A stretch of 64,000 nt of DNA from Ciona intestinalis (taxonomy: Eukaryota > Chordata > Ascidiacea > Phlebobranchia > Cionidae), in NCBI RefSeq assembly GCF_000224145.3, contig NC_020168.2:558001-622000 (forward strand), given 5' to 3'. Each line of letters begins with the position of its first letter. The first letter of the stretch is position 1. Position numbers and translations under genes: made by a program. Below the pieces are notes generated by a model, which was given only the letters and a program-made list of their open reading frames with translations, was not told where the DNA came from and did not search any database. This document shows, piece by piece, positions 22,201 to 33,500 of the stretch.

Positions 22201-24348
22201 TTTGCTTTATCTTTGTTTTCTTGTAATAAATACCAAACATATTTAAGTCTTTGCACAAGTGGGTACATACCGTATCACATATGAAGGAGAACTTACACTT
22301 ACATATCATCTTAAAAGTAATCGTTTACATGAAAACTGGGTTTGCAACCACGCTTTTATTCAAGTAGTCATTTTTTACCTGCAGTGTGTTTTTGACGACC
22401 GTCGTTGTGTTGCTAATTCCCTTATTCTCTTTGTTGTTGTATAAATTAACCTAATCTTCGCTACTTCTCTATCCGAAGAGATAAATAAATTATGTTAAGC
22501 AGCTGTCACAAATACAACTACACAGAGCAAGTGTATAACAAGAACTAACTGAATCAGCTACCATCGAGTAGTCAAACGTAAAGCAAGAAATAAATTAAGT
22601 GTCCACGCTGCAATCAGGCTGGCGGCACAAAAGTCGGGAAAATTGGATAGCGATAAAACCAGTGTATCAAACCAAATTGATAAGACAAGTCCATGCCTGA
22701 AACCGAGGGTAAAACAACCAATTTAAGCCCAAACACAGAAACATACATGTTGGCCAAACAGAAAAAACACGTTGATATAGGAAAATTAAAACATATAAAA
22801 ACAAAATACACTCTATACTATAGAATAGAGTAATGTGTCAACTCCGAACTAAATTCAAAAACACATTGCGCGCTATATAGGACTTCACCCACGTAAAATA
22901 GAAAAACACACCGTATGCCTAATTCTACAACGTTCTTTGTTACCATATGGGTGATTAAAATTAAACACAACTGGAAATTATGCCGACGTTTCTTTTGTAC
23001 TTAAATGCAATTTTTCGCTCTTTAAAAATGCGATTATACAATTATTTCTCCTTCTGACACATTAAGGGAAAAGAGAAAAATGTTAATTAAACAAAATCAA
23101 TTTTATTTCTAGGTGGAATACGAGGGGTTGACCCTGTGCGTGCCCAACGGTCACATGAAGATGTGGTACATGGGTTACCAGCTCGTCAGCTTCTTGCTTG
23201 GGTATCTACTTCCTTTGCTGATCATACTTAGTTGTTACATGGGGGTTTTACACGCAATGTGTAAAAACGCCAAGAGCAGCGCACTGGTTAGAAGCAAGAG
23301 CGCGCGAGGATCGACGAAACGCGTCACCAGAGTCGTCATAATGGTGGTATGTGACGTCATGATTTGATAATCGCTTATGTGTGACGTTATGTTTACTTCG
23401 AAAACTTGGTTTAAATAAAAATATTTTCTTGCACTGTTATTAAAATACATTTTTAAATATTATCAAATAAGTAGGGTGGGGGAAGGTGGGACACTTTTAG
23501 CACACAATATCCAGAAATCCTGATCGTGTTTTCAACAATTAACAACTGTCTATGAGAGTCATGAGGACATAGTTTCATATTTCTTTTAATGTGCTTTGTT
23601 TACTACTAAATGGGACGAGAAAATAGATTTAAAAGTGTCCCATCTTCCCCCATCCTACTGTATGTCTGTATTTGAAAACATATATATAAATGCCACAATG
23701 TAAATTTAAATCTTGCTTGATCGACAGGTGATCGTCTTCACGATTGATTGGTTTCCTCATCACTTAGTGGCGCTGTGGACCAACTTTGGGGACTTCCCCT
23801 ACACGTCAGAAACCTTCGTTTTACTAATTCTTGGTCACTGCTTATCCTACGCCAACTCATGCCTCAATCCTCTGGTGTATGCCTTCGTGTCGAACCGATT
23901 TCGGGCTGACTTTAAAAAAGCATTTACATGTCAATACTTCAGCGAGGCCGTGGTGCATATTAGGGCTTACTCTAGACGGTTTGTCCAATCGTTCAGCGTT
24001 CAACTTCGGCACAGATCAAGTAGCTCGTCAGAGAGCGGACAAAGAGACAAACCGCTCAACCCCCGGCCGCCCGTTATTTCGGAGACTTTGTACTTAAAGA
24101 GGAGCGGTCGAGACGAGCAGGAGACATGCACAGTGATGCTAACGCCAGAACATGGACGAAAAGAAAAAAAATCTCCTCAGACAGATGTTTTGTTGAATGG
24201 CCCCACCCACCAAACTACTACCTTCTGCTACTACGATGGACAAGAAAATAAATTCCAAACTCAAACTGAGGTCGTTGGTCTTTTAAACCAAAACCAGCAG
24301 CCGACGTTTATAGATAATGACGACGAATCGGATGGGATGGTACTTTAA
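19260..24348 (+). CDS. Galanin/allatostatin-A-type neuropeptide receptor (rhodopsin-class GPCR)
   Basis: Exons 19260-19738, 20973-21102, 23113-23346 and 23728-24348 join in frame to 487 residues. A TGA lies in frame 6 nt before the ATG. The extracellular N-terminus has several N-glycosylation sequons (NAT, NTS, NYT, NYS). TM1 carries GN in VVGNSLVI, TM2 has LAVSDLFFL, TM3 ends SFDRY (the DRY motif, split by intron 1), TM6 reads DWFPHHLVALW, and TM7 has CLSYANSCLNPLVYAFVSN with the NPxxY motif. Cysteines in MCSFCEFC and TLCVP can form the usual extracellular disulfide. The FPHH block in TM6 and HCLSYANSCLNP in TM7 are typical of galanin and arthropod allatostatin-A receptors. The tail is long (about 130 residues), hydrophilic and Ser/Thr-rich. 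The intron after DR is common in this receptor class. Ligand and G protein are inferred, not shown; somatostatin/opioid-like or kisspeptin-like receptors are the alternatives. Confidence 0.9.
20029..20222. mobile_element. MITE-A copy in GPCR intron 1
   Basis: Ends GAAGGGTGAGGGAAAAACGG and GTGTCCAATCTTTCCTAACC with the usual internal blocks. The rest of intron 1 (19739-20972) shows no other feature. Confidence 0.75.
21635..21818. mobile_element. MITE-A copy in GPCR intron 2
   Basis: A diverged copy: ATAGTAAGATATAGGACACC at one end and GTGTCCCATCCTACCCCTAC at the other. The remainder of the 2 kb intron 21103-23112 shows nothing recognisable. Confidence 0.65.
23471..23660. mobile_element. MITE-A copy in GPCR intron 3
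   Basis: A well-preserved copy: GTAGGGTGGGGGAAGGTGGG to CATCTTCCCCCATCCTAC. It fills half of the 381 bp intron. Confidence 0.85.
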
Positions 24349-24721
24349 ATGTTGAAACCTAATCCCAGCTTTTCTGACTACAGATTGTATATTGTGTATA
24401 GGATTATTGTATAAATTTGTGAATTATATTGACAGTTTACCGTGTACTGTAAAACATCATAGCCTTCATTATATGATATCACCTCTTTACATGGTTGGGT
24501 AAACTTTGGGAAAACGATGAACCGGTAATGGTATGTGCAATTTCTCTTGCGCGTTTGGACTTTAGTACTTTTGCTTAGTACTCTTATTTTTAACACAATT
24601 CCCATTATACACTTTCGAAAGTACATTGCGTGGAATTTAAAACTTAATCAAGATTTGTATTTTATCGTTTCAACAATTTATTGCATTCAACAATACATTT
24701 TATTTCATTTTTATTATAATA

Positions 24722-24815
24722 TAGTAGGGTGGGAAAGATGGGACACTTTTCATTCTATTTTCTCGTCGCATGGTAGTAAACAAAGAACATTTAAAGAGTT
24801 ACAAAACTGTTTAAG
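24722..24815. mobile_element. Truncated MITE-A
   Basis: The left end TAGTAGGGTGGGAAAGATGG continues to AAGAGTTACAAAACTGT, then similarity stops abruptly; the right end is absent. Confidence 0.65.
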
Positions 24816-25340
24816 GAGGCGGAATACGGGTATTTTAAACATCATGAATGAGTTGATCGTGTTTTTTTTAATTCCACTTTCTGTAGTAGAATTTCTGACT
24901 TTTATTCACTTTTGTCGTCGCTTTGTCAATCACGAATTTTCACAAATTAAGTCGACTTTTATTTTCTCTGGCACCAAATGTTACTTTGCCAAATGAAAAT
25001 GCAGGCAATAATGTTTAGTGTAGTTGGTTTGTGATGTTAAGATAAGGACATCTGATACAGCGAAGCAAATTGAAATTTCTAAATCGAATACTTCTGTTAG
25101 CTTGTAAGCAGTTTGGCATCAGCACGAAAGGTCTACATTGGGGAATAAACGGTTTGCCATCGACTCCGGTTTGTTTGATTGACAGTAAACAACTTCGAAC
25201 TTTAGAAGAAGTAAAATCGGAATCAATTAATGTTTCCTAATTATACATCCTCGTGTGACGGGCAACGGAAGTCGTTATAACACGGGTGTTCTGTTTTATT
25301 ACACCTATATTAATCGGATTTCAATTCATTCTGTTAGCAT

Positions 25341-25530
25341 AGTAGTGTGGGGAAAGAAGGGAAATCATTTTATTCTTTTTTTCGTCTCATTTGGTGGTAA
25401 CAAAAAATATTCAAAGAATTATAATACTTTATCCTCACGACTCCTATAGACCGTTGTTGATTGTTTAAAACACGATCGGTATATTTGGATATTTTGTGCT
25501 AAAAGTGTACCGTTTCCCCCCACCCTATAT
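25341..25530. mobile_element. MITE-A copy next to SINE-B fragment
   Basis: AGTAGTGTGGGGAAAGAAGG to CGTTTCCCCCCACCCTATAT. A SINE-B left-end fragment (GTCGTTATAACACGGGTGTT) sits directly before it at about 25250-25300. Confidence 0.75.
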
Positions 25531-26479
25531 ACAGTCTATTTCGGCAAACCATTCGACAAAAAGCGTCACTTTGTATATTTATTTTTATATTAATGGATTC
25601 AGAATTGACAGTATGGTCTTTGCATAATGCATAACTTCTACGAACTTTGAGGTAAGATAATCTATCGCTATTTTGGATGAATTCAAGCAATCCGATATTG
25701 GCTGCTCGTTTCAATATCATTCCAGTAAATTCGATTCCTTGAATATACTGCTCAGCTTAAAATCGAGCGATAAGAAAGAAATGTCGCCAAACGCTGCACC
25801 AGACGTGTGTAGCTGGTGACTAATTTTATCTAAGAATTTAGAAAATGCAGTTAACGATTTGCGGTGCGGAAATCGAACTAAGTCACTGCACGCGCTCGAA
25901 AGCCAATTTCAAAGTCGTCACCCTATTGGTCGTAGTTGTTCGATCAAGTCAACGATTTCTATTCCGATAATTCTTAACGTTCACTCGGGTAAGGAAGTTC
26001 ATTCATTAACCCGCGGTTTGTGTCGTGCCGATTTCACTCTGACTTTGAATGTCAAAGAGAATAGCAATGGCGTTGTTGCAGCCACGTCGCGCAGCATCAG
26101 AGCGGAGCTTATGAATATTCATAATGAACCGTCGCGCCAATTACACGAGCCAGTGATTCGAATTGATTTTTTCAGTTACTTTCGTAAAGAAAAATTAGGC
26201 AAAACTGGGAAGCTGGAATACTTTTGGCGGTGTGTATGTCGCGAATACTTTGTCAAAAATGCAATTGCCAGTTGTCACTTGAGACGGTATATACCACGGC
26301 AAAAGCGTGATTTAAATTTATCGATTTTAGAATTGGGCAATCTAATCTTAAAATGTATTGATGTCGGAATATGAAATAACGTCTATAGAGAGTTCGTTCG
26401 ATGTTAAGATAAAATAATATTATGACTATTCGCCTCGTTGCATCTTATTCCTATTTCATATCGAATTGAATTATTCTGA

Positions 26480-26660
26480 CTTTTATTCTCGCATGGCGGG
26501 AAACGGTAGTTATATAACATACTTGTTCTGTTTCATACACCTCGTGCCCACTTGTAATATAAGTTAACACGTATGATATTTTTGTGGGGATAATTATTAA
26601 TATTTCGTTTAACGTATGGCTGACGATCCACACAACCCATAAGGAACCATTATAGGTTAG
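26480..26660 (-). mobile_element. SINE-B copy, partial
   Basis: Starts CTCGCATGGCGGGAAACGGT, contains TGTTTCATACACCTCGTGCC and ends near CACACAACCCATAAGGAACC, all in SINE-B order. Confidence 0.6.
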
Positions 26661-27825
26661 AGGATTATCCCTTTTCACAAGCACAGCCAGCTCAACGTTA
26701 TCTTGCAACGCTGGTAATCCGTACATCAGTAGACACCGCTTGACAAACCGCAACAAATCATTTACGTATATGTGCTCCATCACTGGTGGTCGGAAGCTAA
26801 TCTCACCACGTAAGAAACACACTATGGTGATTTCGATTGATTATAATAATGATAAGTGTTGTTTGTCTCTTCGATTACGGTTGGTAGTTTAAGAAATAGG
26901 GAAGAACGAAAATAGCGGATGGAGCGAAAAAACGAGAGTCTTTAACACACTTATTGCTATTAACATTTACATAATGTAACCACTATACAACGTATAGGCG
27001 TGAACGTTACATCTATTAGACGGACAAACAACGAGTCAATTATGCTTAATTGAATCTAAATCAGACCTTTATTAGGAAGGAAAGGGGTTGAATGAGCCAA
27101 CTCTGGGTCTTACCCTTAACCACGTAAAACGGAATAAGAAACGTGCGTATAAACGTTCAGACCTTTGTACAAAGGGGGTCGGGTTTAAAGAAGATTGATA
27201 GATGTTAATTTTTGGATAACGGAGCCTTGTGGAACTTTAAAAGCCAAGGAATGCGACCCCGGGCAAATAATTAAGTTAAAGAAGTATTATCGTAAGTTTT
27301 GTGGTCGTTGTATTAAGATGAGTTGAATTCACTTGTCTTTGGTCGGTAGGCAATCGATTGAACATGCTGGCGATTGCGAGTTACCGGTTATCAATCAAGA
27401 TCACGTGGTTCATTCATTGTTTCGTCACAGACTCGGTGCTCACGTCTCATGGGACCAACATGTTTAATGTGACTTACAAATTACGCGAGAAATGTCGCCA
27501 GAAAATAAAGACATTTTTTCGTCTAATGGAAAATTTTTTTTTACCCTATTGTACAAACCCGAAACTGTCCTGGGATTTAGTTAATAGCTATCTCAACCCT
27601 ATTACCCTTTATTTTTAGTAGGGTTAATAACTATACATGTAGGCTAATAAACATGGTTTAAACCAATATACAGTATATGCATATGTAGTTTATATGCTGG
27701 AATAATACATTGATCGATTGGATGGCCAGGCTATGTACGTCACTATAGCTAATGTACGTCACTATGGTTCATACAAGCAAATTAGACGTATAAATTTTCA
27801 CGTTTATACTGTTTTTATGACTATA

Positions 27826-28024
27826 TAGTACTGTGGGGTAAGATGGTAACCGTTAGCACATAATTTCCACGTTTTATAATCGTGTTTAAAACAATTAACA
27901 ACGCTCTCTTAGAGGCGTGGGGATGCGGTTATATAAATTTGTAAATCATTTTTGTGTGCTACCAAATGGAAAGATAAAAGAGATTAAAACCATGGACCAT
28001 CTTACGTACCATATCCCCACTGTA
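27826..28024. mobile_element. MITE-A copy
   Basis: TAGTACTGTGGGGTAAGATG at one end and CATCTTACGTACCATATCCC at the other. Confidence 0.7.
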
Positions 28025-28400
28025 TAAAAAATACAGAAAATAACTTTGTGAAAGCAAACTAAATTAGTTGTTTTTAGCGCCACTTGGTTCAGCGAGACAG
28101 TGTCTGTGAGAAACCGGACTTCGATGATCGATCATTCCCTTTGAAGCGAATCTTGTACCATAAAGGTAAATGGATAGAAACGCCGATACAAAGTCGCGCA
28201 CGTCGTACCTCTTCCACCAATATTGCATGTAATGTCGATATAATTCAAGCTGATGCGTGAAAATGCCAGCGAATGCCAACCTCACCTAAAAGGCCAGGTC
28301 GACCTTTCAAAAGCAGCGACTAAATTTCATTAGTGTTTGCAGCTGTCGCCAGGTTTTATATGCTTGTGTTAATTAGAACACTGGTTTATGTTTGCAACTT

Positions 28401-28640
28401 AGGGTGGGGGAAATTAGCCCCCCTTTCACTCTAATTTCTCGTCTCATTTGGTGGTAAACAAAAAAAGATTTAAAGAATTATAAATCAGTATCCTCACAAC
28501 GTCCATGGACCATTATTAGTTGTTTAAAATACGATCAGGTTATTTGAATATTATGTGCTAAAGGTGTCTCATATTACCCCACATTACTGTATATAGTAGG
28601 TTGGGGTAAGATGGTCATTATTTTCGTTCTCGTTTATCGA
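28401..28640. mobile_element. MITE-A copy followed by a second truncated left end
   Basis: The full copy is AGGGTGGGGGAAATTAGCCC to about 28590. Immediately after, TAGTAGGTTGGGGTAAGATG starts another copy that breaks off by about 28640. Confidence 0.7.
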
Positions 28641-28727
28641 TTTAGTTCAGTACAAGTTTGCCCGGGCCAGTTCAAAGTAGTCAACGTTTACACTTTTCTA
28701 TGTATTTCTTGTTAGTAATATATGATT

Positions 28728-28856
28728 ATGGCAGACGATAACCTTGGTGTGAAAACAAAACAACAAATAAAAGTTGATGAAGTCGAAAATGAACACAACA
28801 ACATCGAAGTCGTAAAAGATACTTGGACGACCTTCCAGGAGCATAATACTGGTTAA
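28728..28856 (+). CDS. Unrecognised short ATG frame, 42 codons (doubtful)
   Basis: The frame opens MADDNLGVKTKQQIKVDEVE and ends at TAA. It is strongly charged, unlike the random frames around it. The end, DTWTTFQEHNTG, faintly recalls the N-terminal cytoplasmic motif of DEG/ENaC/ASIC channels (an aromatic followed a few residues later by a TT.HG block), but the HG is missing and no following exon joins in frame. It could be a first exon, a gene remnant or chance. Confidence 0.2.
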   Translation: MADDNLGVKTKQQIKVDEVENEHNNIEVVKDTWTTFQEHNTG

Positions 28857-29394
28857 AACGAACGAGGCACCTGAAGATACCGCAGCACCTGATCAGAGTA
28901 GATTTCCCCTCATATGGTAAACATGTAGAAAAGTAGGTTAATAAACTTATTATTAGCACAATGTTAAGACTGTACGAGGATGAAAAGAACCGACTCCGCT
29001 CCAACGGAATCGAAGAGATTCAAGAATATAACACCAGGCGACAAAACAAAGTGACGAAAGAAGAGACAAAATATATATTTTTTCAAGATTACTTTTTTGT
29101 TTCGTTTTTTTCGGTCGTTTCTTATTTCGGAACTTTTTTACAAAAGCTTCACTGGAACGAAGGAGTCGTTACTTCGGGGCTTTCCCCGAGATAGCAAGCA
29201 TGGCACATGAGGCAGCGGTTTGTCATAGAAGAAGCTAGCTTCGTATCTGTGTGGGGTGAGGTGGTCTCAATGCAGACACAAGGTCGGCAGTGCGCATCAC
29301 AGCTGTGACGTCATACCAGTCAAATCTGAAGATAAAAATTGACGGAGTTGTTTAGTGATCAAAACAATGGTGATATATTGCGCAATTACGGTAA

Positions 29395-29580
29395 CTTAAA
29401 TTCCGCGAATCTAACTCTGATTTGACGCTTGAACGATTCTTGTGTAAAGAGATACAGGAACGATCTGGTGCTACGAATACGTAACAGACAAAATTATGTA
29501 CCTTGAAGGGACCAGATCCTTATTATATCACGACCAATTAAGCTCACATACGAATACAAACAGATAATGCCAACTGTTAA
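29395..29580. repeat. Family C inverted-repeat element, partial
   Basis: CGCGAATCTAACTCTGATTT, TTGTGTAAAGAGATACAGG and GGTGCTACGAATACGTAACA match, in order, one end of the element at 49750-50012 read on the opposite strand. Confidence 0.55.
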
Positions 29581-29639
29581 TACATTCAAGTTATATAACT
29601 TACAAAGTTACATACGTAACCTGTATAAGCGGGCAAGAG

Positions 29640-29710
29640 GTGCATGGAACAAAACACCCGTGTTATAACGACTGTCCTTGCCCCGCCACGCAAGGATAAA
29701 TAAGTTCGAT
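29640..29710 (+). repeat. SINE-B left-end fragment, inverted
   Basis: AACACCCGTGTTATAACGAC, then CCCGCCACGCAAGGATAAAT, is the complement of the SINE-B left end. Confidence 0.5.
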
Positions 29711-29982
29711 TTATTCAATCCTTTCTAACAGTATTAAGGTTTGCTAGCTTGGTAAATGGTTTTGTTTGTGGCAGTTCAGATATTTTAAATTACCGAATGG
29801 TCACACCTTTGATCGGTTGCCACGATCTGAGCTTCGGCGTTTCACTGACGTCACTGGTGACGTAACAGACGAGGACCCCGCTTTGTTAGAAGGTGGGGGG
29901 AAGTCAGGTTGACTGCGGGATTTCTGGAAATCTGGAATAATTGAAATTGTTAATCAGGTGCGTTTAAATACGGCATATCTGC

Positions 29983-30005
29983 CTATATATATATATATAT
30001 ATATT
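29983..30005. repeat. TA microsatellite
   Basis: About 11 TA units. Similar TA runs occur at about 34456, 50317, 61414 and 63007. Confidence 0.9.
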
Positions 30006-30020
30006 ACATTTTTCTTCCTT

Positions 30021-30026
30021 TTTATT
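30021..30026 (-). terminator. Candidate polyadenylation signal of MPRIP
   Basis: AATAAA on the minus strand, about 300 nt after the stop codon at 30330. It is the most obvious hexamer in the 3' flank; usage is not shown. Confidence 0.35.
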
Positions 30027-30329
30027 CCTACGTCACAATTGTTGAACTAAAACCATCTTTAGTGATGTCGGAAGTTGAAATAGTTTAAATTTAATTAAAT
30101 ATGAAGTATGTCATATAAATATAAAGGTTATTGTGTAATTAAAACAGGTAACATACGAATCACTCGAAAAGAATTCTCATATTAATGCTTGAAATTGCTT
30201 TCTTTGTGAAAAACGTAAATTTGATTAACGTCTTGCAGGATAGCAGACTTAAATTTGCTTTAATAGATTTAGGTTTTCCATTATACCAAGTAACAACAGC
30301 AGGATAATATATAGAACCCAATGTTAATG

Positions 30330-30518
30330 TTAGAATAACGAACCATAACCGCTCGAAGTGGCTCTTCCTTCACCGCCACTCCCTCCCCCTTCTTCATCGG
30401 TAGAACGAAGCTGTTCCTTCAGCCGAACAACCTCCCTTCGTGAAATCGCCTCCTTTGACCGGGAAAGAGTCAACTCGTCGAATAGTGTTTGGTGTTTCTT
30501 CTGCACTTGTCTCTTTTC
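30330..30518 (-). other. MPRIP: MPRIP exon 55: C-terminus
   Basis: Encodes the last 62 residues: [20 protein letters not shown], then [12 protein letters not shown], a glycine-rich [10 protein letters not shown] and the final SSGYGSLF. It matches vertebrate YKDIYTELSIAKAKADCDIS and SRLKEQLKAA, so the true end of the protein is present; the extra vertebrate tail after SGYDI is absent. Confidence 0.9.
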
Positions 30519-33500
30519 CTATATATAGGCAATGTATCGAGGTTACCGCGCATTGAATGCTGCTTCAATTGCTTCTTCCCAATGCGATCAATAATGCATT
30601 TTGTATGCCAAATACAATTTACGCTTGCACGGAAAATTGAAATAGGCTGACCACGCCGCATTATATAACCAGTATATTTAATTTACGGAACGATGCATAA
30701 CCACTGAACCAAAGCTTCGCACAAACGTCAAGTTTTATTTAAAATAAACGTTTTCTAAAACGCATTGCATATTTAAAACGTTAAATTTCAGTCAAAATAA
30801 ACCGAATCTTAGTTACAGTTACATGTCTTAATACCCAACATATAGTACTGTGGGGGAAGATGGGACACCTTTAGCACATAATGTTTTAATATCCTGATCG
30901 TGATTTAAACAATTACCAACGGTATGTGGGAGTCGTGAGGATACGATTTTATAACTGCCTGATTATTCTTTGTTTACTACCAAATGGAACGGGAAAATAT
31001 AATAAAAAGGTGTCCCATCTTCCCCCACCCTGCTTTAGCAAAACTCCGCTTACTTGAAAGCAATCTTCAAGTTGTTGGTTGATAGAATCAACCTCTTGCT
31101 TTAAATAATCGATCTCTGAAGTCTTGACTCGTAACATCACCTGTGAATACAAAGGATTTGAGGATTAGTTAAGAAGACTGGCAGCTTACAGCAGGACAGC
31201 AAATTGAAAGTTATTTAAAAGTTATTTCTGAAGGGAATTACTAAAATAACAAACTTCAATCGGTAAAACTAAATTCAACATTCTTTTTTATTTATTTCGT
31301 AGATTAAATGTCGAAACAAAAACAAATAAAATCGCAGCCTAAACTTATTTAACCCCACGCGACGGGACAATAGCAGTCATAATAACACAGACGTTCTGTT
31401 TCATACACCTACTGCCCGCTACCCCGTGTGTAACTTTGTGGATGATTTTTTTTATTGTTTAATTATTTTAACGTTTCTGTAATATTAACAAGAAAACTTC
31501 ACTTCTGGCTGAATATATTTTTAACGTTTTTTTTTCAATATACCAATTCATTGTACACTTGTAAACAATGTATTACATCAATATATTATACCTCCAACTG
31601 ATAAAGGTCGCCAGCTTGTTGCTCTTTACCGACACCTGGTGGTTGGATTGAACGCAACTCAGCCTGCAACATCATATTAAACAATGTAATTTCTATATAT
31701 AGGGTTTTAAATACACCTTAGTTAGCGAGATAAGGTAGTGAATAAATGTAATTTACTTTACCTCCCATGATGGGCCAACGACAGTCGTTATAACATGGTG
31801 TGTTCTGTTTCATACACCTCGTAGAAGCTTACAAGTTACCGTGTATGTAACTTTGTAAATGATTGTTTTCTTCATAATTTTAGTATGGCTAACATTTTTT
31901 TGTATTGCTTATAATTTCAAAACCCATAAAGAACCAGTGGATTGGAGCAACTGTCGTGTAAGTGTCTTGCCCAAAGACGCATACGTCTACAACAGTAGCG
32001 GCGGGCCTTGAATCTAGCGTCTTTGTTTTACAGAGCGAGATACTTGCCAGGCCGAATGAATTGTACAAGGGTATTTTAACAAACACGTGAAGTATCAAGC
32101 ATTGACGTCACCAAAACATGACGTCACACGACGCTCACCTGCAAACTACCGGCGAGTTCGTTATTCCTCGCTTGGGTGCGTTGGTTTTCACGCTCCAGTG
32201 CACGCACTACGTCATCCAGCTTCTGGTTATGCTCGTGTGAATTGGCAAGTTCAACACATTTACGCGAATAATGTTCAGATAATGTCTAGGAAAAATTAAC
32301 TAGTTGATATTTTATAATTATTGAATAATATCCTACCTAGTACAACTTAACAGCGTAGAAGGTTTCATTTTATATTTTAACCAATAATAATAAAATGTAC
32401 CGTACTAGCTTTGACACAAGAGTGTCAATTAAGCAACTGTCAGTTAGCAAGTGATGTATACACTGTTGACTGATATATAGTATCAAGTTGCAAGAGGTTT
32501 ATCAGGAGTTAGATTATAATATTAACATATATAGATATATTAACAAAGCCAGCATTTTTCTACATTATGATTGTATGTCATATGTTTCGGTAAAACTTAA
32601 TTTAATCGCAGATTTCTAAGAAAAGTAGAAAGATGCATTTGGTAGTACAATAATGCATACATTCATACGACAACTTATACAAGTCACTACAATCACAAAC
32701 TCTCACCTCGAGCTCGGTTTTCAACTTTTCAACTTCCCGACTTAGTTTTCCATTCGTTGAACCAACTTTCGGTTGTTTCTCGTTTAACTGCGATCTCATG
32801 GTCGATATTTCCTCTTCATGATGCTGTTGATATATATTGAACTGTTTATAGATCACCATTTAATGTACTAAGAAGGAAATACACTACATGTTAAAATTTT
32901 TTAAACCAATTATTCTGTTTGTGAATTAGTATTATATAATCAAAACTGCAGGAAACTAAAATTCATAAAAAACAAGCTTTAACAAAAGTTTAAATTCTAC
33001 ATGACTACAACCCCATATAAAGCATAACATTCACCTTTAACATAACATCAATAGCTCGCTTCGTATCTTCTTTATCAATCGCTCGTTCCTCGGAAAATTC
33101 CTCTCGTAGTCTCTCTAGCTCCCTCTCGTGTGCACTAATCAGCTCCTCAATCTGCAAAAACAATTTTTTTGTGTTCCATCTTGTGCGTTTTTAAAAAGGG
33201 GGGTAACTTATTTATACCTGCGTTACCAGAAAATGACAGTCATATAACATGGGTTTTCGGTTTCATACACTTTGTGCCGGTTACTAGTTACCATCATGTA
33301 ACTTCATGTGCTCAATATTTTTTGTTGGATTTTTTATTGTGTGTGTGTGACAGTTTAGACAACCTATAAGAAACCACTGGGTTGGAGCAATTGGTCTTAA
33401 CAATTTTACCCAAAGACATATACACCCACAATGGCCATAAGCTGTGACCCACAAGCCCCTATCCTCTAGGTTAGAGGCAGCAACTAAGCCTTAGGCCTAT

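Larger units (their letters stand above)
24349..30329. other. Convergent intergenic region between GPCR and MPRIP
   Basis: This holds several MITE-A copies, SINE-B pieces and unique DNA. The longest frame (25859-26374, plus) lacks an ATG start. A short ATG frame (28728-28856, plus) is listed separately. Minus-strand frames at 28064-28285 and 26640-26822 look partly protein-like but have no start or partner exon that I can connect. Confidence 0.6.

Noticed and set aside
24535..24996. Plus-strand frame of 153 codons after the GPCR
   Set aside because: It runs through a truncated MITE-A, is very rich in F, I, L and Y as AT-rich random DNA would be, and follows the clear GPCR stop codon.
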